A stretch of DNA of 64,000 nucleotides from Gambelia wislizenii (GCA_030847615.1 JAUMIR010000002.1:194105809-194169808), one strand, 5' to 3'; numbered from the stretch's first letter, positions 1 through 11,574 are shown. Notes: generated by a model not told the origin, from the letters alone. Made by a program: numbers and translations.

Positions 1-211
1 GAGCTGGAAAGCTGCTCAGGAAAATCAGTTTCACCATTCCTGCTTCTCAAAGATGCATCTGCTCCTTAGACACAGGGTTTGAGCATCTCCCTTCACCCTT
101 CTTGACCCTCTCCCTGAAACTCCCCAACCAATCTGTCCTTCACTCAAGTGGAGGCACTTACCACCAGCAGCAACAGCTGCAAGTTCACACACACACATGT
201 TTTAACCCCTT

Positions 212-297
212 CTGAACAAATATTGCCAAGAAAACCACATGATAGGACCCTCTTAGGATGGCCATAAGGCAGAAACTACCTGAAGACACAAAACAAC
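212..297 (+). repeat. tRNA-derived SINE, 3' part only
   Basis: The segment matches the 3' half of the SINE copies at 32583 and 33817: the run from the CTGAACAAAT box through TTGCCAAGAAAACC to the A/C-rich ACAAAACAACAAC tail. The tRNA-like head with its promoter boxes is absent. Confidence 0.75.
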
Positions 298-406
298 AAC
301 AATTCAGTTGAGTAATAATACCTTGTGGAAAAGATGGTTTTCTGGTGTCTCTTTTCCTTTCCTAAGTTCTGGGCTGTAGCAAGAGTGGGCAGCTTCTCAG
401 AGTCTG

Positions 407-687
407 GAGGTTATTTTTATTTATTTATTTTATTTATACCCCGCTCTTCAGCCAGAAGGCTATCAGAGCGGCTTACAAATTGTTTTAAGCAATAGCTATT
501 TACACATCTACACTGGATTAAGCAGTTTCCAATGTATATTAGCTAATTGCCCCCACAAGCTGGGTACTCATTTTACCGACCTACGAAAGGATGGAAGGCT
601 GAGTGAACCTTGGAGCCCTCTGGAATCGAACTTGCAACGTGGTGACTTGCAGTACTGGCATTTAACCACTGCGCCATCAGGGCTTGG
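407..687 (-). repeat. tRNA-derived SINE, second family, reverse orientation
   Basis: On the minus strand the element starts near 687 with a tRNA-like head: a GGCGCAGTGGTTAA A box and a GTTCGATTCC B box. A body ending in a TATAAATAAA-type tail near 407-450 follows. This head and tail are typical of common squamate SINEs; the family name is not asserted. Confidence 0.75.
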
Positions 688-1414
688 TAGGGTGTACCCA
701 TATGACAAAATAACTCTTTCCCTACCCCCTTCCAAAAATGGCAAATAGTCCACACAGAAGTGTTGGTAGTGCAGTTTGTCATCTTCTTCCTCCTCTTCCC
801 CTTGGCCTGTGTTAGTCCTGGAATAAACTTTTTCAGAGAATGAAGTCCTGGGATCTGGGGAGTCTCTGGCAGACTGTATGCAACTGCACTTTACTCACCC
901 CTGGGTTAGAAAGGATGCAAAGATGTACAGAAACACATCAGTGTTGTAGGTGCAGAAGACAAAGTTAGAAGCACAGGAGAAGGGGTTATGAAGGTGTACC
1001 AAACCAGCTATGCCAAGGAGAAAGTTTAGTCAAACAAGTCTAGAGTCCTCAAGCAAAGCCACAGCATGTGTTTTGGGTAATTAGCAAGCCAGTCTGGCCT
1101 GAAAGTACTATTCCCTTGGCCCCCCCCCCTTTTAGACAAAGTAACCATTTTAAACTCTTTAAGCAAGCAAACAGAGTCTGCCCATCAGGGTGTGTGTGTG
1201 AGAGAGATTAGATTGGCCAAAATTGTAAAGGGAAAACGTATTAGAGCCCCAAGGCTTACTAGTGAGTCATTAGGCTGCCACTATGGTCTGTATGCAAAAC
1301 CCCTTGAACAAAATGTTAAACCCAACAGCATAGCATGTCCTGACTGATTATTCTCTCTTATAAAGATGTGGTTGTCTTAAGCTGCATTTATTGAGCAATA
1401 TTTCTTTCCTGTAG

Positions 1415-1923
1415 GTAAGGAGATTATTGAAGAAGCAGATAGTAAAGATCATGTCATGTTCCCCGGATTCTCAGGGTACCCCTGACCTCCCTGAAGGAGA
1501 TTCTGCAGCAGCAGGTGACAAACAAGCTGAAGATCTTAAAGCTAGCTCAAAAAGTGAAGTAGAGGTTGCTGCCAGTGATGCTTCAAATTTACAGGAGGTA
1601 AAGGAAGAGCACCTTGGTGAGATGGGAAAGGGGGTGCCTTGCGAAGCAGCTGGGCTGCCATTGCAACCACCCTTTATACTGAAAAGGGATGATGGTGCCT
1701 CGGACTACAAGCTGCAGTCAGCAGAACAAGATGCAGATGATGAAGCAGCAGATGACACTGATGACACCAGCTCTGTAACATCCTCTGCCAGCTCTACAGC
1801 CTCTTCTCAAAGTGGCAGTGGCATGGGGCGCAAGAAGAGTATCCCGCTCTCGATCAAAAACCTTAAGAGGAAACATAAGAAAAAGAAAACCAAGGTTAGC
1901 CGGGAGTTTAAACCAGGTGACAG
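1415..1923 (+). CDS. UBE2O: UBE2O coding exon 1 of 10 in the window: acidic/Ser-rich linker and basic NLS
   Basis: The exon follows the acceptor TTTCCTGTAG and opens in phase 0 with Val-Arg-Arg-Leu-Leu, matching human VKRLLKKQ. It encodes 169 codons plus two bases of a split Arg. The first half is poorly conserved, as in other UBE2O proteins. The second half carries the acidic DADDEAADDTDD stretch, a serine-rich run, and a strongly basic segment (KNLKRKHKKKKTK) that fits the known nuclear localisation signal. It ends with FKPGD before donor GTAAGG, so the CR2 region starts in the next exon. The apparent stop just after the exon lies in the intron. Confidence 0.95.
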
Positions 1924-2062
1924 GTAAGGTTAGAGTTCACATTCTCCAACCTACACATGCCCTTAAATCCTGCCCATTCTGAATTTTTGTGCTCACATGT
2001 AAGATGACTGTATTAAAGAAATGTACGTAACTTCATTTGCTTGGCTTGAACTTGGTGGCATA

Positions 2063-2182
2063 TGTAACATGTTTTCCCAGTGGGGAGGGCTCCAGAGCAT
2101 CCGATAGCTTTGGGTTGTCCCTCCCCACATGCTCCTAGTAGGCAGGAAAACAAAAGGATTTGGCCTGCCCCTTGTGAGGTCA
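2063..2182 (+). repeat. DIRS-like left inverted terminal repeat
   Basis: The reverse complement of this arm occurs at 7680-7800. Identity is highest at 2105-2182 and falls off toward the outer edge, where only the block around CCAGTGG and GAGCATC is recognisable. Confidence 0.85.
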
Positions 2183-2261
2183 TCCTCGAGGGACGACCCT
2201 TGGCTAGCCAGTCTGTTTCCTGCCTACGCTCCTGGTAGGACATTTCTCTTACCCTCCCTCC

Positions 2262-3304
2262 ACGTGGCCAGTGCCATCTTGGGATAACCCCCTCGGATTA
2301 AAAAAAAATAGAGAGAAGGAAACAATAATAGTAATAATAATAATCACCAGAGGAAGGGTTTTATTCCAGTGGCCTGACCTTTGGAGGGAAGGAAGGCAGA
2401 GAGAATGGGTTCCAGCGAAGACATCAATGCAGTCATCGCAGGGGAGAGGGGCTGGTGAGGTTGTGCCGGCTCGCGCGATCAGCTGGGAGCCTGGGAGGAG
2501 GAAGCCGGCCTTGGCCCCTCAGTGATGAGCAGCGGCAGAGGAGCAGCCACAGGGAAGAGCAGCAGCGGTGCGAAGAGGCCGAGAAAAACCTGGACCCACT
2601 CTGCCCGGAGGGGCTAGGAACTGACCGGGGTGAGGACACTGCGCAGGGCCTCCAGGAGGATGAGGAGGCGCGGACCAGCCCCGAGCACAACGCGCAGACC
2701 GTGGTGGCGGCATGCCTGGACCAGGCACCCCCCCAATCAGCGTTGGGCGATCGGCAGCATCCCCCAGCAGCCGCTGGTGGGTGACGTGAGTTCTGCCAGG
2801 GCCCTGGGCACCGGGGTGGAAGGGGGTGGTACACCAGCAGTGATAACTGGCTGGCTGAGAGGCACCCTGGCCAGGGAAACTGCAGGCTGGTTGGTAGCAA
2901 GTCTGTTTCAACCATACCTGCTGAGGAGCCAACAGGGCACCCAAAGGGGAGGACTGGAACTCTTGGGGACCCAGAATGCCACTTTGCCCTTACCGCTAGC
3001 CCCCAGACTCAGCCATGCCAGGAGGCACCTCTGGACCAGCAGCAACGGGGGGAGGGGGCAAAGGGTAGGGGCGCGGATAAGGGAAAATCCAAAAGCTCCC
3101 ACCCGGAAAGGTGGCACCCAGAGGCATAGGAGAGTGCGGTACCGCCGCTCCTCCAAGCCAAGACAGCTCTGCCCATGGAAGGTGGCCAGACAGTTCACCC
3201 AAGGAGACTGAGGAGGAAGATTGGACCTCAGACTCAGCCTGTGAGGATACCCACCCCCTCCAGAAAGCGCCCTAGAAACCAACAACCTGACCAAGCCCCT
3301 CAGG
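2262..3304 (+). other. DIRS-like 5' leader / upstream Gag region, GC-rich
   Basis: This GC-rich stretch lies between the left terminal repeat and the recognisable Gag-like segment. It contains several overlapping open frames on both strands, none with a convincing domain. It may be the decayed start of the Gag ORF, which is poorly conserved in DIRS elements. Confidence 0.4.
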
Positions 3305-4453
3305 ATGAGGAGGACAAAGTGTCTGTATACTTATCCGAAAGGGAGGGCTCGGATCAACGGGATCACTCCGGTAAGGAAGGAGGGGGAGCTATCCGAGGAA
3401 GAGGCGGGCACCTCTACAGATGTGACACACCCGTCGGCCCACCATTTTGCAACTGACGATTTTCCTGTTCTGTTGAAAAAAGCGGTCAGAACACTGGGCT
3501 TCCAACTTCTTACAGCTCAACAGTCTAAGGTGGACCCAGAGCTGCCCAAGATATCTGATGAATTTTTCCCGGACTCACAACCTATGGCCCTAGAAATCCT
3601 GGTCCCAGCGACCTTGATGCGCCTTATCTGTGAAGAATGGGTGAGTCCAGCCACCATCAAGGGGCAACCTAGTTATGCCAAGAAGCTCTACACCTTACCT
3701 AAAAAAAGTGATGGGCAAACTATAAGTCCCACTCATAGACGCCCCTGTCTCAGCTCTGGTCTCTTCTGCGTCTTTTGCTGAGATGGAGAGGACACCCTGA
3801 AGGTACCAGAGGACAGATGCATGGACACAGCTCTTAAAAGAGCACACGAGGCAATTTCTCTGGCCATCAGGGCTTCTACTATGACCACTATGATGGCTCG
3901 GGCAGCTATACAGTGGTCCAAGGAAGCCTTAGCAGATGTGCCCAAGCCCCAGCCTAGGATTAGGCAGGAGATCAACAAGCTGGCAAAGGTTTCTGCATTC
4001 TTGGCAGATAGCACCCTGGATGCGGTCCAGTTTTGTGCCAGGGCACAAGGGGCCACAGTGGCTGCCAGGAGACAGGTGTGGCTGAAATCCTGGACTTCAG
4101 TCTTTGACTTTAAGTCCAAACAAAACCTGGTCTCTTCCCCCTTTTTAGGGGAAAAGTTGTTTGGCAAATCCTTGGAGCCAGTCCTGGTTGAGGACAAGGA
4201 CAAGAAGAAGAAAACCCTGGCCTCAGCCCGGAAAAGGGAGGATCGAAGGTTTTCGAGACGTTTCAGGCCTTTTCATTCCTCAGGTAGTCAACAATGCAGC
4301 TCTTCAGCGCCCCATTCCTCAGGTTCAAGAGATTTCAGGCCCTCTAGACCTTGCTGGGGTGAGAACAGATACCAGCGCAGGTCCAACCAGGGTGCTGCGG
4401 GCAGACAAGCCCAGACGCAGCTCGCCAAGTCCAACAATAGAAGTCAACAATGA
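3305..4453 (+). pseudogene. DIRS-like Gag-type ORF1, broken
   Basis: The protein fragments match the layout of vertebrate DIRS Gag-like proteins. Two open pieces (3305-3781 and 3821-4453) lie in different frames, so at least one frameshift separates them. The second contains the block VAARRQVWLKSW followed by a LFGKSLEPVL segment and a Lys-rich run, the pattern I know from DIRS Gag C-termini. The function of this ORF is nucleic-acid binding and particle formation by analogy only. Confidence 0.7.
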
Positions 4454-4631
4454 TGCCACCCTCCCAGTGGGGGGTTGCCTTCAGGCCTTCGTGGGGGCTT
4501 GGGAAAGGTCTACCTCAGACAGGTGGGTCCTGCAGTCAATCCAACAGGGCTACCGGATAGAGTTCTCTCAATTACCATCACGATTGTTCATTCCCACACC
4601 ACTGTAAAGAGACGCAGAAAAGCAACATCTG

Positions 4632-5950
4632 ATGGCAGACGCCATCCAACACCTGTTACAACTGGGCATGATAGAGGAGGTGCACACTTCACAGCACAAC
4701 AGGGGCTGCTATTCCATCCTTTACCTGGTCCCAAAGAAGAATAGTACCTGGAGGGCAGTCCTGAACCTCAAGGGCGTCAATAGATTTGTAAAAAAGCAGA
4801 AATTCAGGATAGAAACGCAGAGGCACATCCTGGAGGCCTTGAGACCAGGAGATTACCTGGCCTCCTTGAATCTACAGGATGCCTATCTCCACATCCCAAT
4901 TCACTGGAACCATCAGCGTTTTCTCCGCTTCTATTACAATGGCAGGCATTTCTAGTACAAAGCCCTGCCCTTCGCCCGTTCATCAGCTCCCAGAGTCTTC
5001 ACAAAAATCATGGTGGCACTTGTGGCCCACTGGCAACGTTCAGGGCTGCATGTTTATCCTTACTTGGACGACCTCCTAATCTGATCAGCCTCCCTGCAGG
5101 GGGTAGAGAGGGATGTCCAACTGACACTGAGGTCTCTGCAGGATTACAGGTTTCAAGTCAACTTCGACAAGAGCCAACTGAGACCAATGCAACGGATTCA
5201 TCACTTGGGGGCAACGGTGGACTCAGTGAAGGGCGTAGTCTCCTTACCCCAGGAGAGAAGAGACTCCGTCTGCTGTGCCACACAGAGAGTCAGCTCCCAG
5301 ACCAGGATAGCTCTCATGCATCTCGCTCATCTGCAGGGTCTGATGATAGCAGCAATCGATTGCCTGCCATGGGCAAGGTTCCATGTAGGGGCACTGCAAT
5401 GGTTCCTACTGCAATATCAGAATGACATTGCAGCCAAAAATCACATTCAGGTGAGAGTACCACAGGCAGTGTTAGCGTCCCTTTTATGGTAGCTGTCTCC
5501 GGCAGTCAACAGGGGTCACCTTCTGTGGAAACCGGACAGGATCCAGATAACCACGGATGCCAGCCTTCAGGGGTGGGGGCCCCCTGTGGTTCCCATCTGG
5601 TCTATGGCAAATAGTCAAAAAAGGAGGCAGCCCACAGCATCAACTGGCTGGAGCTCAGCGCAGTCAGATGGGTGCTCCTGGCCTTCGAGAGTCTGATCAA
5701 GAACAGGGTAGTCCTGATCCGAATGGACAACGTCACCATGAAGGCGCACCTGAATCACCAAGGGGGGAACCAGATCCCGTGCCCTAATGGCGGAGGCCAC
5801 CAAGTTACTGAATTGGGTAGAAGAGAATCTACTTTTGATAGAAGTGGAACATCTCAAGGGGGCGCTCAACTCCAAGGCGGACTGGCTCAGTCACTCAGAC
5901 ATCGACCAGGGCAAATGGAGCCTTCATCAACAAGTGTTCAACAACCTCAC
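4632..5950 (+). pseudogene. DIRS-like reverse transcriptase and RNase H, broken
   Basis: One reading frame from 4632 carries the RT: the LVPKKNSTWRAVLNLK block, LNLQDAYLHIPIH, and the catalytic YLDD at 5061-5072. In-frame stops occur at 4953-4955, 5082-5084 and 5490-5492. RNase H follows in the same frame with TTDASLQGWG (first Asp at 5556). After a frameshift near 5630 come INWLELSAV and RMDNVTM, and after another near 5790 comes the ADWLS motif. All catalytic acidic positions can be found, so the damage is stops and frame slips rather than loss of domains. Confidence 0.88.
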
Positions 5951-5958
5951 CCCAGACG

Positions 5959-6333
5959 TTGGGCAGACCAACCGTCGACCTATTTGCCTCTCCAGCGAAT
6001 GCAAAACTCCCACACTTCTTCTCTCGCTACCTGTCAGAGGGAGCGGAGGCCACGGACACCCTGACATCCCCGTGGCCAGGGAGTCTACTCTACACGTTCC
6101 CCCCACTACAGCTGATCCCCAGAGTGCTCAACAAGATTCAGGCAGAAGGGGCAGACGTCATACTGATAGCTCCGAACTGGCCTCGCCGAGCCTGGTTTCC
6201 AGATGTGTTGGAGATGGCCCTAACGTCGGTCGCACTCCCAACCCATCCAGACCTTTTAACTGAGGGACAGGTTCATCATCCAGACCCAGCCTGGCTTCAG
6301 CTCCACGCATGGAGGTTGAGAGGCAGATGTTAA
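5959..6333 (+). pseudogene. DIRS-like conserved segment between RNase H and recombinase
   Basis: The frame encodes the block PTVDLFASPANAKLPHF, then LLYTFPPLQLIPRVL and APNWPRRAWFPDV. These are the hallmark of the region after RNase H in DIRS elements, where some families carry a DAM-like methyltransferase. No methyltransferase motif is evident here. It is in a different frame from the ADWLS segment just upstream. Confidence 0.75.
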
Positions 6334-6389
6334 CAGCACGAGGTTATTCATAGACAGTTGTGGGGATAATTTTTGCCTCCAGATGGGAA

Positions 6390-7362
6390 TCGACACAGTG
6401 AATCTATGAATACACCTTCAGAGTCTTCCGTCGGTGGTGCAAGCGCAAGAAGGTGGACTTCAGGGAGATCTCAGTCCCCATGCTGCTGGAATTTCTTCAG
6501 GACGGTGTAGAGACTGGCCTTCGGCCAAACGCCATCAAGAGGCAGATAGCGGCCTTGACATCGTTTCTACCGCCTGAGAGGGCATCATCCATATCTTGTA
6601 ACCCTCATGTACGCAGATTCGTCCGGGGTTGTCAAATTTGGCACCCCCAATGGTACATAGATTTCCATCCTGTGATCTGCATACAGTCCTGGAGGCACTG
6701 ACAGTTCATCCCTTCGAGCCTTTGAAGGAGGCTTCTCTAAAACATATGACATGGCAAGTTCTATTCTTAGTGGCCATTACGTCAGCACGCAGAATCTCGG
6801 AGCTAGCTGCGTTATCAATCAGGAGAGATCTCTGCATTTTTAGACCAGATTTGGTGGTCCTTTGCCTCCGACCTGATTTCAGGCCAAAAATAAACTCTGT
6901 GTTTCACAGATCTCAAGAAGTGGTCCTTCCCTCCTTTTGCCCCAACCCAGAGAGAGAATGTTGGAGAGGATTTGACATATATTGGACGTTCGAAGAGCTC
7001 TTCGAATCTACATCAAAAGAACAAAGCCGTTCAGAGTCTCTGAAGCACTGTTTGTGTCACCTTATACTAAATACCTGGGTCGTAAGGTGTCCTCATCAAC
7101 GCTAGGAAGATGGATCAGATCGTGCATCGCATCTTGTTACCAGTCCCTACACAAGGAAATCCCTGAGGGGATCATGGCACATTCGACAAGGAGTGCGGCG
7201 GCATCGGCGGTCTGGCAGTGGGAGGCACCGTTAGAGGAAATCTGTAGAGTGGCGACATGGAAGTTCCATTCGACATTTGTTCGACACTACTGCCTGGATA
7301 AGATGCAGTCAGTGGAAGCAGCCTTTGGCAGAAGACTCCTTCAACAAGTGTTCCAGGCATAA
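6390..7362 (+). pseudogene. DIRS-like tyrosine recombinase, broken
   Basis: This enzyme would integrate a circular cDNA by site-specific recombination. The N-terminal SAM-like part reads YEYTFRVFRRWCKRKK then VPMLLEFLQDGVETGL (frame of 6453). The catalytic core carries the first Arg in ITSARRISELAAL (frame of 6629). The HxxR box is AHSTRSAAAS and the nucleophile lies in FVRHYCLD (frame of 6982). All four R-H-R-Y residues are therefore still present, but spread over three frames, so at least two frameshifts inactivate it. It ends at a stop at 7360-7362. Confidence 0.88.
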
Positions 7363-7442
7363 GGCTGGGATCTCACCAGGTCCACTTGAAACAGAGGCTT
7401 TAGTACATCCCAAAGCTGTCAGATGCTGTGGTGCCCTCTCCA

Positions 7443-7511
7443 TTGGGAAAAGAAACATTGGTCTTACCTGTGATACGTTCTTTTCCAGTGGTGAGGCGAA
7501 GAGCATCTGGA
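7443..7511 (-). repeat. DIRS-like internal complementary region
   Basis: The block containing GGTCTTACCTGTGATAC is the reverse complement of 7760-7832, the right end of the element. It also resembles the left end in direct orientation. This is the arrangement that lets DIRS termini pair for circle formation. Confidence 0.8.
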
Positions 7512-7679
7512 CCTGCCCACTGGCGAGTTGAACACGGAATTGATGGGTGGTAAAGGAGTTTTTATAACAACAGAAACAGGATCCAACCAAGTGATGGGGG
7601 TGAAGCATCTAAGACAGGATCAGTCAAGAACCTCGGGACCCCAACATGGAAGAATGCAGTCGCAGGGCTTGGACATAGG

Positions 7680-7832
7680 TGACCTCACAAGGGGCAGGCC
7701 AAATCCTTTTGTTTTCCTGCCTACTAGGAGCATGTGGGGAGGGACAACCCAAAGCTATTGGATGTTCTTTGCCTCACCACTGGAAAAGAAGGTATCACAG
7801 GTAAGACCAACGTTCCTTTCTCTTCATTACCC
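7680..7832 (-). repeat. DIRS-like right inverted terminal repeat and terminal extension
   Basis: Positions 7680-7770 mirror 2090-2182 nearly perfectly. The outer part 7760-7832 mirrors the internal complementary region at 7443-7511. Confidence 0.85.
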
Positions 7833-8109
7833 TTGAAGAGAAACACAAAATACAAATACATATGTACATTTAAAAACCAGATTTTTTTTAACTAGAAAAA
7901 GTTCTCTAATCTTAATCTTAGTAGAGAAGATTGAACTATTGAGCTTGATGTACAGTTTCAAAAGAGCATGCTGGAAACATGTTGAGCTGTCCTGGGAAAG
8001 AGTCATAGGAGTGTTTTATTACTGATTCCTAGTTATTAGCTACTGATTCTAAAACAGCTGAAGATAAAACACCCACCACCACCACCAAATGGCACTTTGT
8101 GAGTTGAAG

Positions 8110-8195
8110 AATCATAGAATAATAGAGTTGGAAGAGACCTCAAGGGCCATCCAGTCCAACCCCCTGCCATGCAGGAATACACAATCAAATCATTC
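8110..8195 (-). repeat. CR1 LINE 3' tail fragment
   Basis: On the minus strand it reads the standard CR1 3' end: CCATGCAGGGGGTTGGACTG, then GGCC..GAGGTCTCTTCC and the terminal ATTCTATGATTC repeats. Only the last 85 bases are present. Confidence 0.85.
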
Positions 8196-8218
8196 TATGT
8201 AATTATCATTCTATGATT

Positions 8219-8360
8219 CCACTTTAACTGCCATGGCTCCATCTTGGGATTTGCAGTTTAGGGAAGGGTGCTTAGAATTCTCAGCCAGGGAGCATTAGTG
8301 CTTCTGACCAAACTACAGATCCCTGGATTGCATAAGATGTAGCCAGGGCAGTTAAACTGG
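8219..8360. mobile_element. Small MITE with 14-bp inverted ends
   Basis: The left end CCACTTTAACTGCC is inverted at the right end as GGCAGTTAAACTGG (one mismatch). The interior also has mirrored GGGATTTGCAGTTT and AAACTACAGATCCC blocks. No coding capacity. Confidence 0.65.
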
Positions 8361-10123
8361 AGTCCCAGTGCTATAATTGTGTAGTGTCTAAGGTCCCATG
8401 GTCGGTCTGTCTGTTTCTTTTCTGTTGCAGCCCTTCTCTATTAACCTCTCAAGCATTGATGGAGACATTCTTCCAGTAGACATTCACTGTTTAGTACTGT
8501 TACTGTTCTCTCTCTGGCATTTTTTCATCTGTTCTCACTTAGGTTATGTTTTTACTGCTGTTTTTGTATTTGTATTTATAATCCCGCTTCATGCTGCTTT
8601 GGGGATGTTTAAAAAGTAAACAAAAGAGGAGCCTTTCCTCCATAAGAAGACATTCTCTATAAATAGCAAAGTTGGCTTGTCAGAAAAACAACCAGGTTGG
8701 GACCCTTCTCCCTGAGATCTCATTTTCTATATACTAATAGGTGCACCACATATTACTTGAATTCTACTCATTATTAAGTCAACCAGCCCCTCCCCCCGGC
8801 AATCATGTCTGAAGTGGTACAACCCAAATGCAGGTTGTTTTGCTGTTGCTGTCAGTGACAACTAAATCTCACTGGTGTGATCTGCACAAGTAACCCTTTG
8901 AATTCTCCCAGATCCAGTCAAAGGAAATACAGTACTGGAAAACCAGACCAAAGGGATCTGAGTGAAAATTGGGCTGCCATGCAAGCGCTGGTGCATATGA
9001 TAAAGGAGTGTCACAGAAGTTTAAGAATCTGTAGTTGAACATATGTATCTTTATTTCCTCCTCTCTCCCCACCTTAATTTTGAGCTACAGTTAGCTGTAA
9101 CTTTAACTACGCCTTTTTAAATACCAGGGGCAGTGGTGCTTCTTACTGAGTGAATATAAGTAGTCTTCCATAGCCTTCAAACACTATACAAATGTGTATA
9201 TTTTCCAGGCTATTTCTGTTTATGGCAGCTGTACTTTCTAAATTCAAATAGCTAGAGTTCACTTTACGCCTTCCATTGGGCTCAGGGGCACAAATGAGGC
9301 AAGCAGGGGGAAACAGCTCCTTTCTAAGATAATCTCCTGACTCTGTATCCTTTTTGCACTAATAAAATCTAAATACATTAATGTAGCTACTCAGATAATA
9401 GACCTCTTTGCAAAACCAAGTTGGCTTCTTGTGGGAGAGTTCTGGCTTAATGGCAAAGTTCTGCTGGCACTGAATGGTCTCCATTTGATTTTTGTTACGT
9501 TCTGGATTCATGCCAAAGCAGGGGTACAAGCCTGGCTAGGGCCCTGAAGTTTGCCAGTACATTCCAGTTTACCAGTCTGGACATTTCCCTACCAAGTGTA
9601 CAAAGCACAGCTCAGTTCTGCACATACCTGCTCAGAAGCAAGCTTCAGCGCAACAGGCTTTAGGCATGCAATGCATAGCTCAACACAGGGTATTTCACAT
9701 TTAAATGCCCTCTTTGAAGTGCAAGGAATTTAATGTGGAAATGTCTTTAAATAGCCCATACTTCTGATCATTGACTGGATATAGGTATAAGTTTCCCTAT
9801 TTAACAACTGAAGAGCTCCTCTTCAGCTCCAGTCTGAATCCTGGACCTGTTAATCTTTTCCACCTGCAGGCCAGATAATAAGCTAGGCTTCAAGGAGAAA
9901 GTCAAAGGTGTTATGCAGCTTGCAGGTTTTGTATTCATCTGTTAATGGAATGTGCTACAAATTGGAGACTGTGCTACCATCTATTCACATGGGGCAATGC
10001 CTGGTTTCCTGTGATGGTCCAGCAATATGTGAATAACAAATGCATTCTAAAATGAGGGATGCCATCATATAACACATTGTGAACAATATTTGTTGTGGCG
10101 TGTCAGCTGTGCTGGATTTGGAG
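8361..10123. other. Intronic sequence, no gene seen
   Basis: I see only short chance open frames here, with no conserved protein block, splice-bounded exon or clear repeat family. Confidence 0.5.
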
Positions 10124-10444
10124 AAATTGTCCAACAAAAGTTAGTATCCGAATAATATATATATATCAGTATATCAATTTATAGAATTGTAACACAAGCT
10201 AAAATGATACAACCATGGTTTACATTCAAATTAAAATGTCACTGAAAGTATAAATCACACACTGAAAAGAAGTAAATTGTGCTGAAGTCCATGGAAGGAG
10301 AAAAAAACAAAAACAGATGGCTTCAGTTTTATACAAGACCATGTAGACCATAGTTATATTGTTTTAGCTTGTGTAACAATTCCATACATTTATATACTGA
10401 CATATATATATATTATTCGGATCCTAACTTCTATTGGTCAATTT
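10124..10444. mobile_element. AT-rich MITE with long (about 95-bp) inverted repeats
   Basis: The left arm starts AAATTGTCCAACAAAAGTTA and the right arm inverted starts AAATTGACCAATAGAAGTTA. Both continue through ATCCGAATAATATATATATA and a block with ACACAAGCTAAAA. The two arms are separated by about 110 bases. No clear target duplication could be fixed by eye, so the superfamily is unknown. Confidence 0.75.
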
Positions 10445-10650
10445 ATCTTGATATAAATTAGATTATACTTCCCTTTTTGTCCTTTGTTGTACTGAATTTG
10501 GGCCTCACCCTTTAGGAACTACTTATACATGCTTTCCTTTAGTGTGTTTGTCCTATAGCTGTCTTAGCTTTGTCATTCTAGAGAGAGATATTCAACCTCT
10601 TTTACTGCCATTTTTTAAAAAAAGGGTATAAGCACGCATCCCCATTTAAA

Positions 10651-10690
10651 TCTATAAATCAATCCAGTCATCTATAAATCAATCCAGTAA
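10651..10690 (+). repeat. Two-copy tandem repeat, 19-bp unit
   Basis: The unit ATCTATAAATCAATCCAGT occurs twice in a row, the two copies identical except at the start. Confidence 0.7.
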
Positions 10691-11117
10691 TTTTTTTGGG
10701 TGGGTGAGAAATAGGTAAATAAAAGAGCAAAACAGGCAGTAGGGAAAATGTTGACAGCCAGGTAGCTATCATCACTTCCAGGTTTTCATTTCCTTGCATT
10801 TGGGTCAGTTCCAAGTACATGTTCTTGTCCTTCAATTATAAAAGGTACAAAAGTATTTTATATGGCTGTGGAGGGAGATTAATCCTTTTTGGAGCAGTTA
10901 ACCCTAGTCACATTCTGAAATGTTTGGGGAGCCTTGTTCTTCCCTGGTTTAGACAGAGCAAGTGGTTGAGGTTAATAAGAATAGAAGCTGCTGAAACATT
11001 TTTGAAATTGGCTAGTGAAATAGTTTGGTTTGATGTGTTATAGAGACTTGTGATATCAGAAAGGTTATGATAAGGTAAGTTTTAGATAAAAACCATAGAG
11101 ATAGGGGAATTCATACA

Positions 11118-11572
11118 GTCATAGAATCATCGATTTGGAAGAGTCCACAAGGGCCATCCAGTTCAACACCCTACCATGGAGGAATACACAATCAAAGCAC
11201 AACCGACAGATGGCCACCCAGCCTCTGTTTAAAAACCTCCAAAGAAGGAGACTCCATCACATTCCGAGGCAGCACATTCCACTGCCAAACAGCTCTTAAA
11301 GTCAGGAAGATCTTCCTAATGTTTAAGTGGAATCTCTTTTCCTGTAGTTTGCTCCGTAGCCTAGCCTCTGGAACAGTAGAAAACAAGTTTGCTCCATTTT
11401 CAATATGACATCCTTTCAAATATTTAAACATAGCTAACATATCACGTCTTAACTTCCTTTCCTCTAGGTTAAACATACCCAGTTCCTTAGGCCACTCCTT
11501 ATAGGCTGTGGCTTCTAGACCTTTTACCATTTGGGTCACCCTCCTCTGGACACATTCCAGCTTCTCAGTGGA
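11118..11572 (-). mobile_element. CR1 LINE 3' segment (3' end of the broken minus-strand copy)
   Basis: Read on the minus strand, this covers the CR1 C-terminal coding part (QMVKGLEATAYKEWPKELGM and the following residues) and the 3' UTR. It ends at the TATGATTC-type tail near 11118. It continues upstream at 12020 after an inserted plus-strand CR1 piece. Confidence 0.85.
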
Positions 11573-11574
11573 GG

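Larger units (their letters stand above)
1..1414 (+). other. UBE2O intron (partial) with SINE remnants
   Basis: This is the 3' part of an intron ending in the acceptor at 1413-1414. It holds a tRNA-SINE tail (about 212-297) and a minus-strand tRNA-derived SINE (about 407-687). From 688 to 1414 I see no gene, only a short C run near 1121 and a TG/AG-rich patch near 1191. Confidence 0.7.
2050..7832 (+). mobile_element. DIRS-like tyrosine-recombinase retrotransposon, nearly full length, decayed
   Basis: The element has the DIRS layout: inverted terminal repeats, a Gag-like region, RT and RNase H, then a tyrosine recombinase, plus an internal complementary region near the 3' end. Left arm 2063-2182 and right arm 7680-7800 are inverted copies; the inner 90 bases are almost identical (for example TAGTAGGCAGGAAAAC on the left is inverted in the right arm). 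The stretch 7443-7511 is the reverse complement of the right end 7760-7832, which is the internal complementary region expected of DIRS circular intermediates. Several in-frame stops and frameshifts break all coding regions, so this copy is not autonomous. It lies in the same orientation as UBE2O. Outer edges are approximate and DIRS elements make no target duplication to fix them. Confidence 0.88.

Noticed and set aside
2433..3294. Several GC-rich open frames on both strands upstream of the DIRS Gag-like region
   Set aside because: No recognisable domain and strong overlap of frames suggest GC-driven chance frames in a decayed leader.
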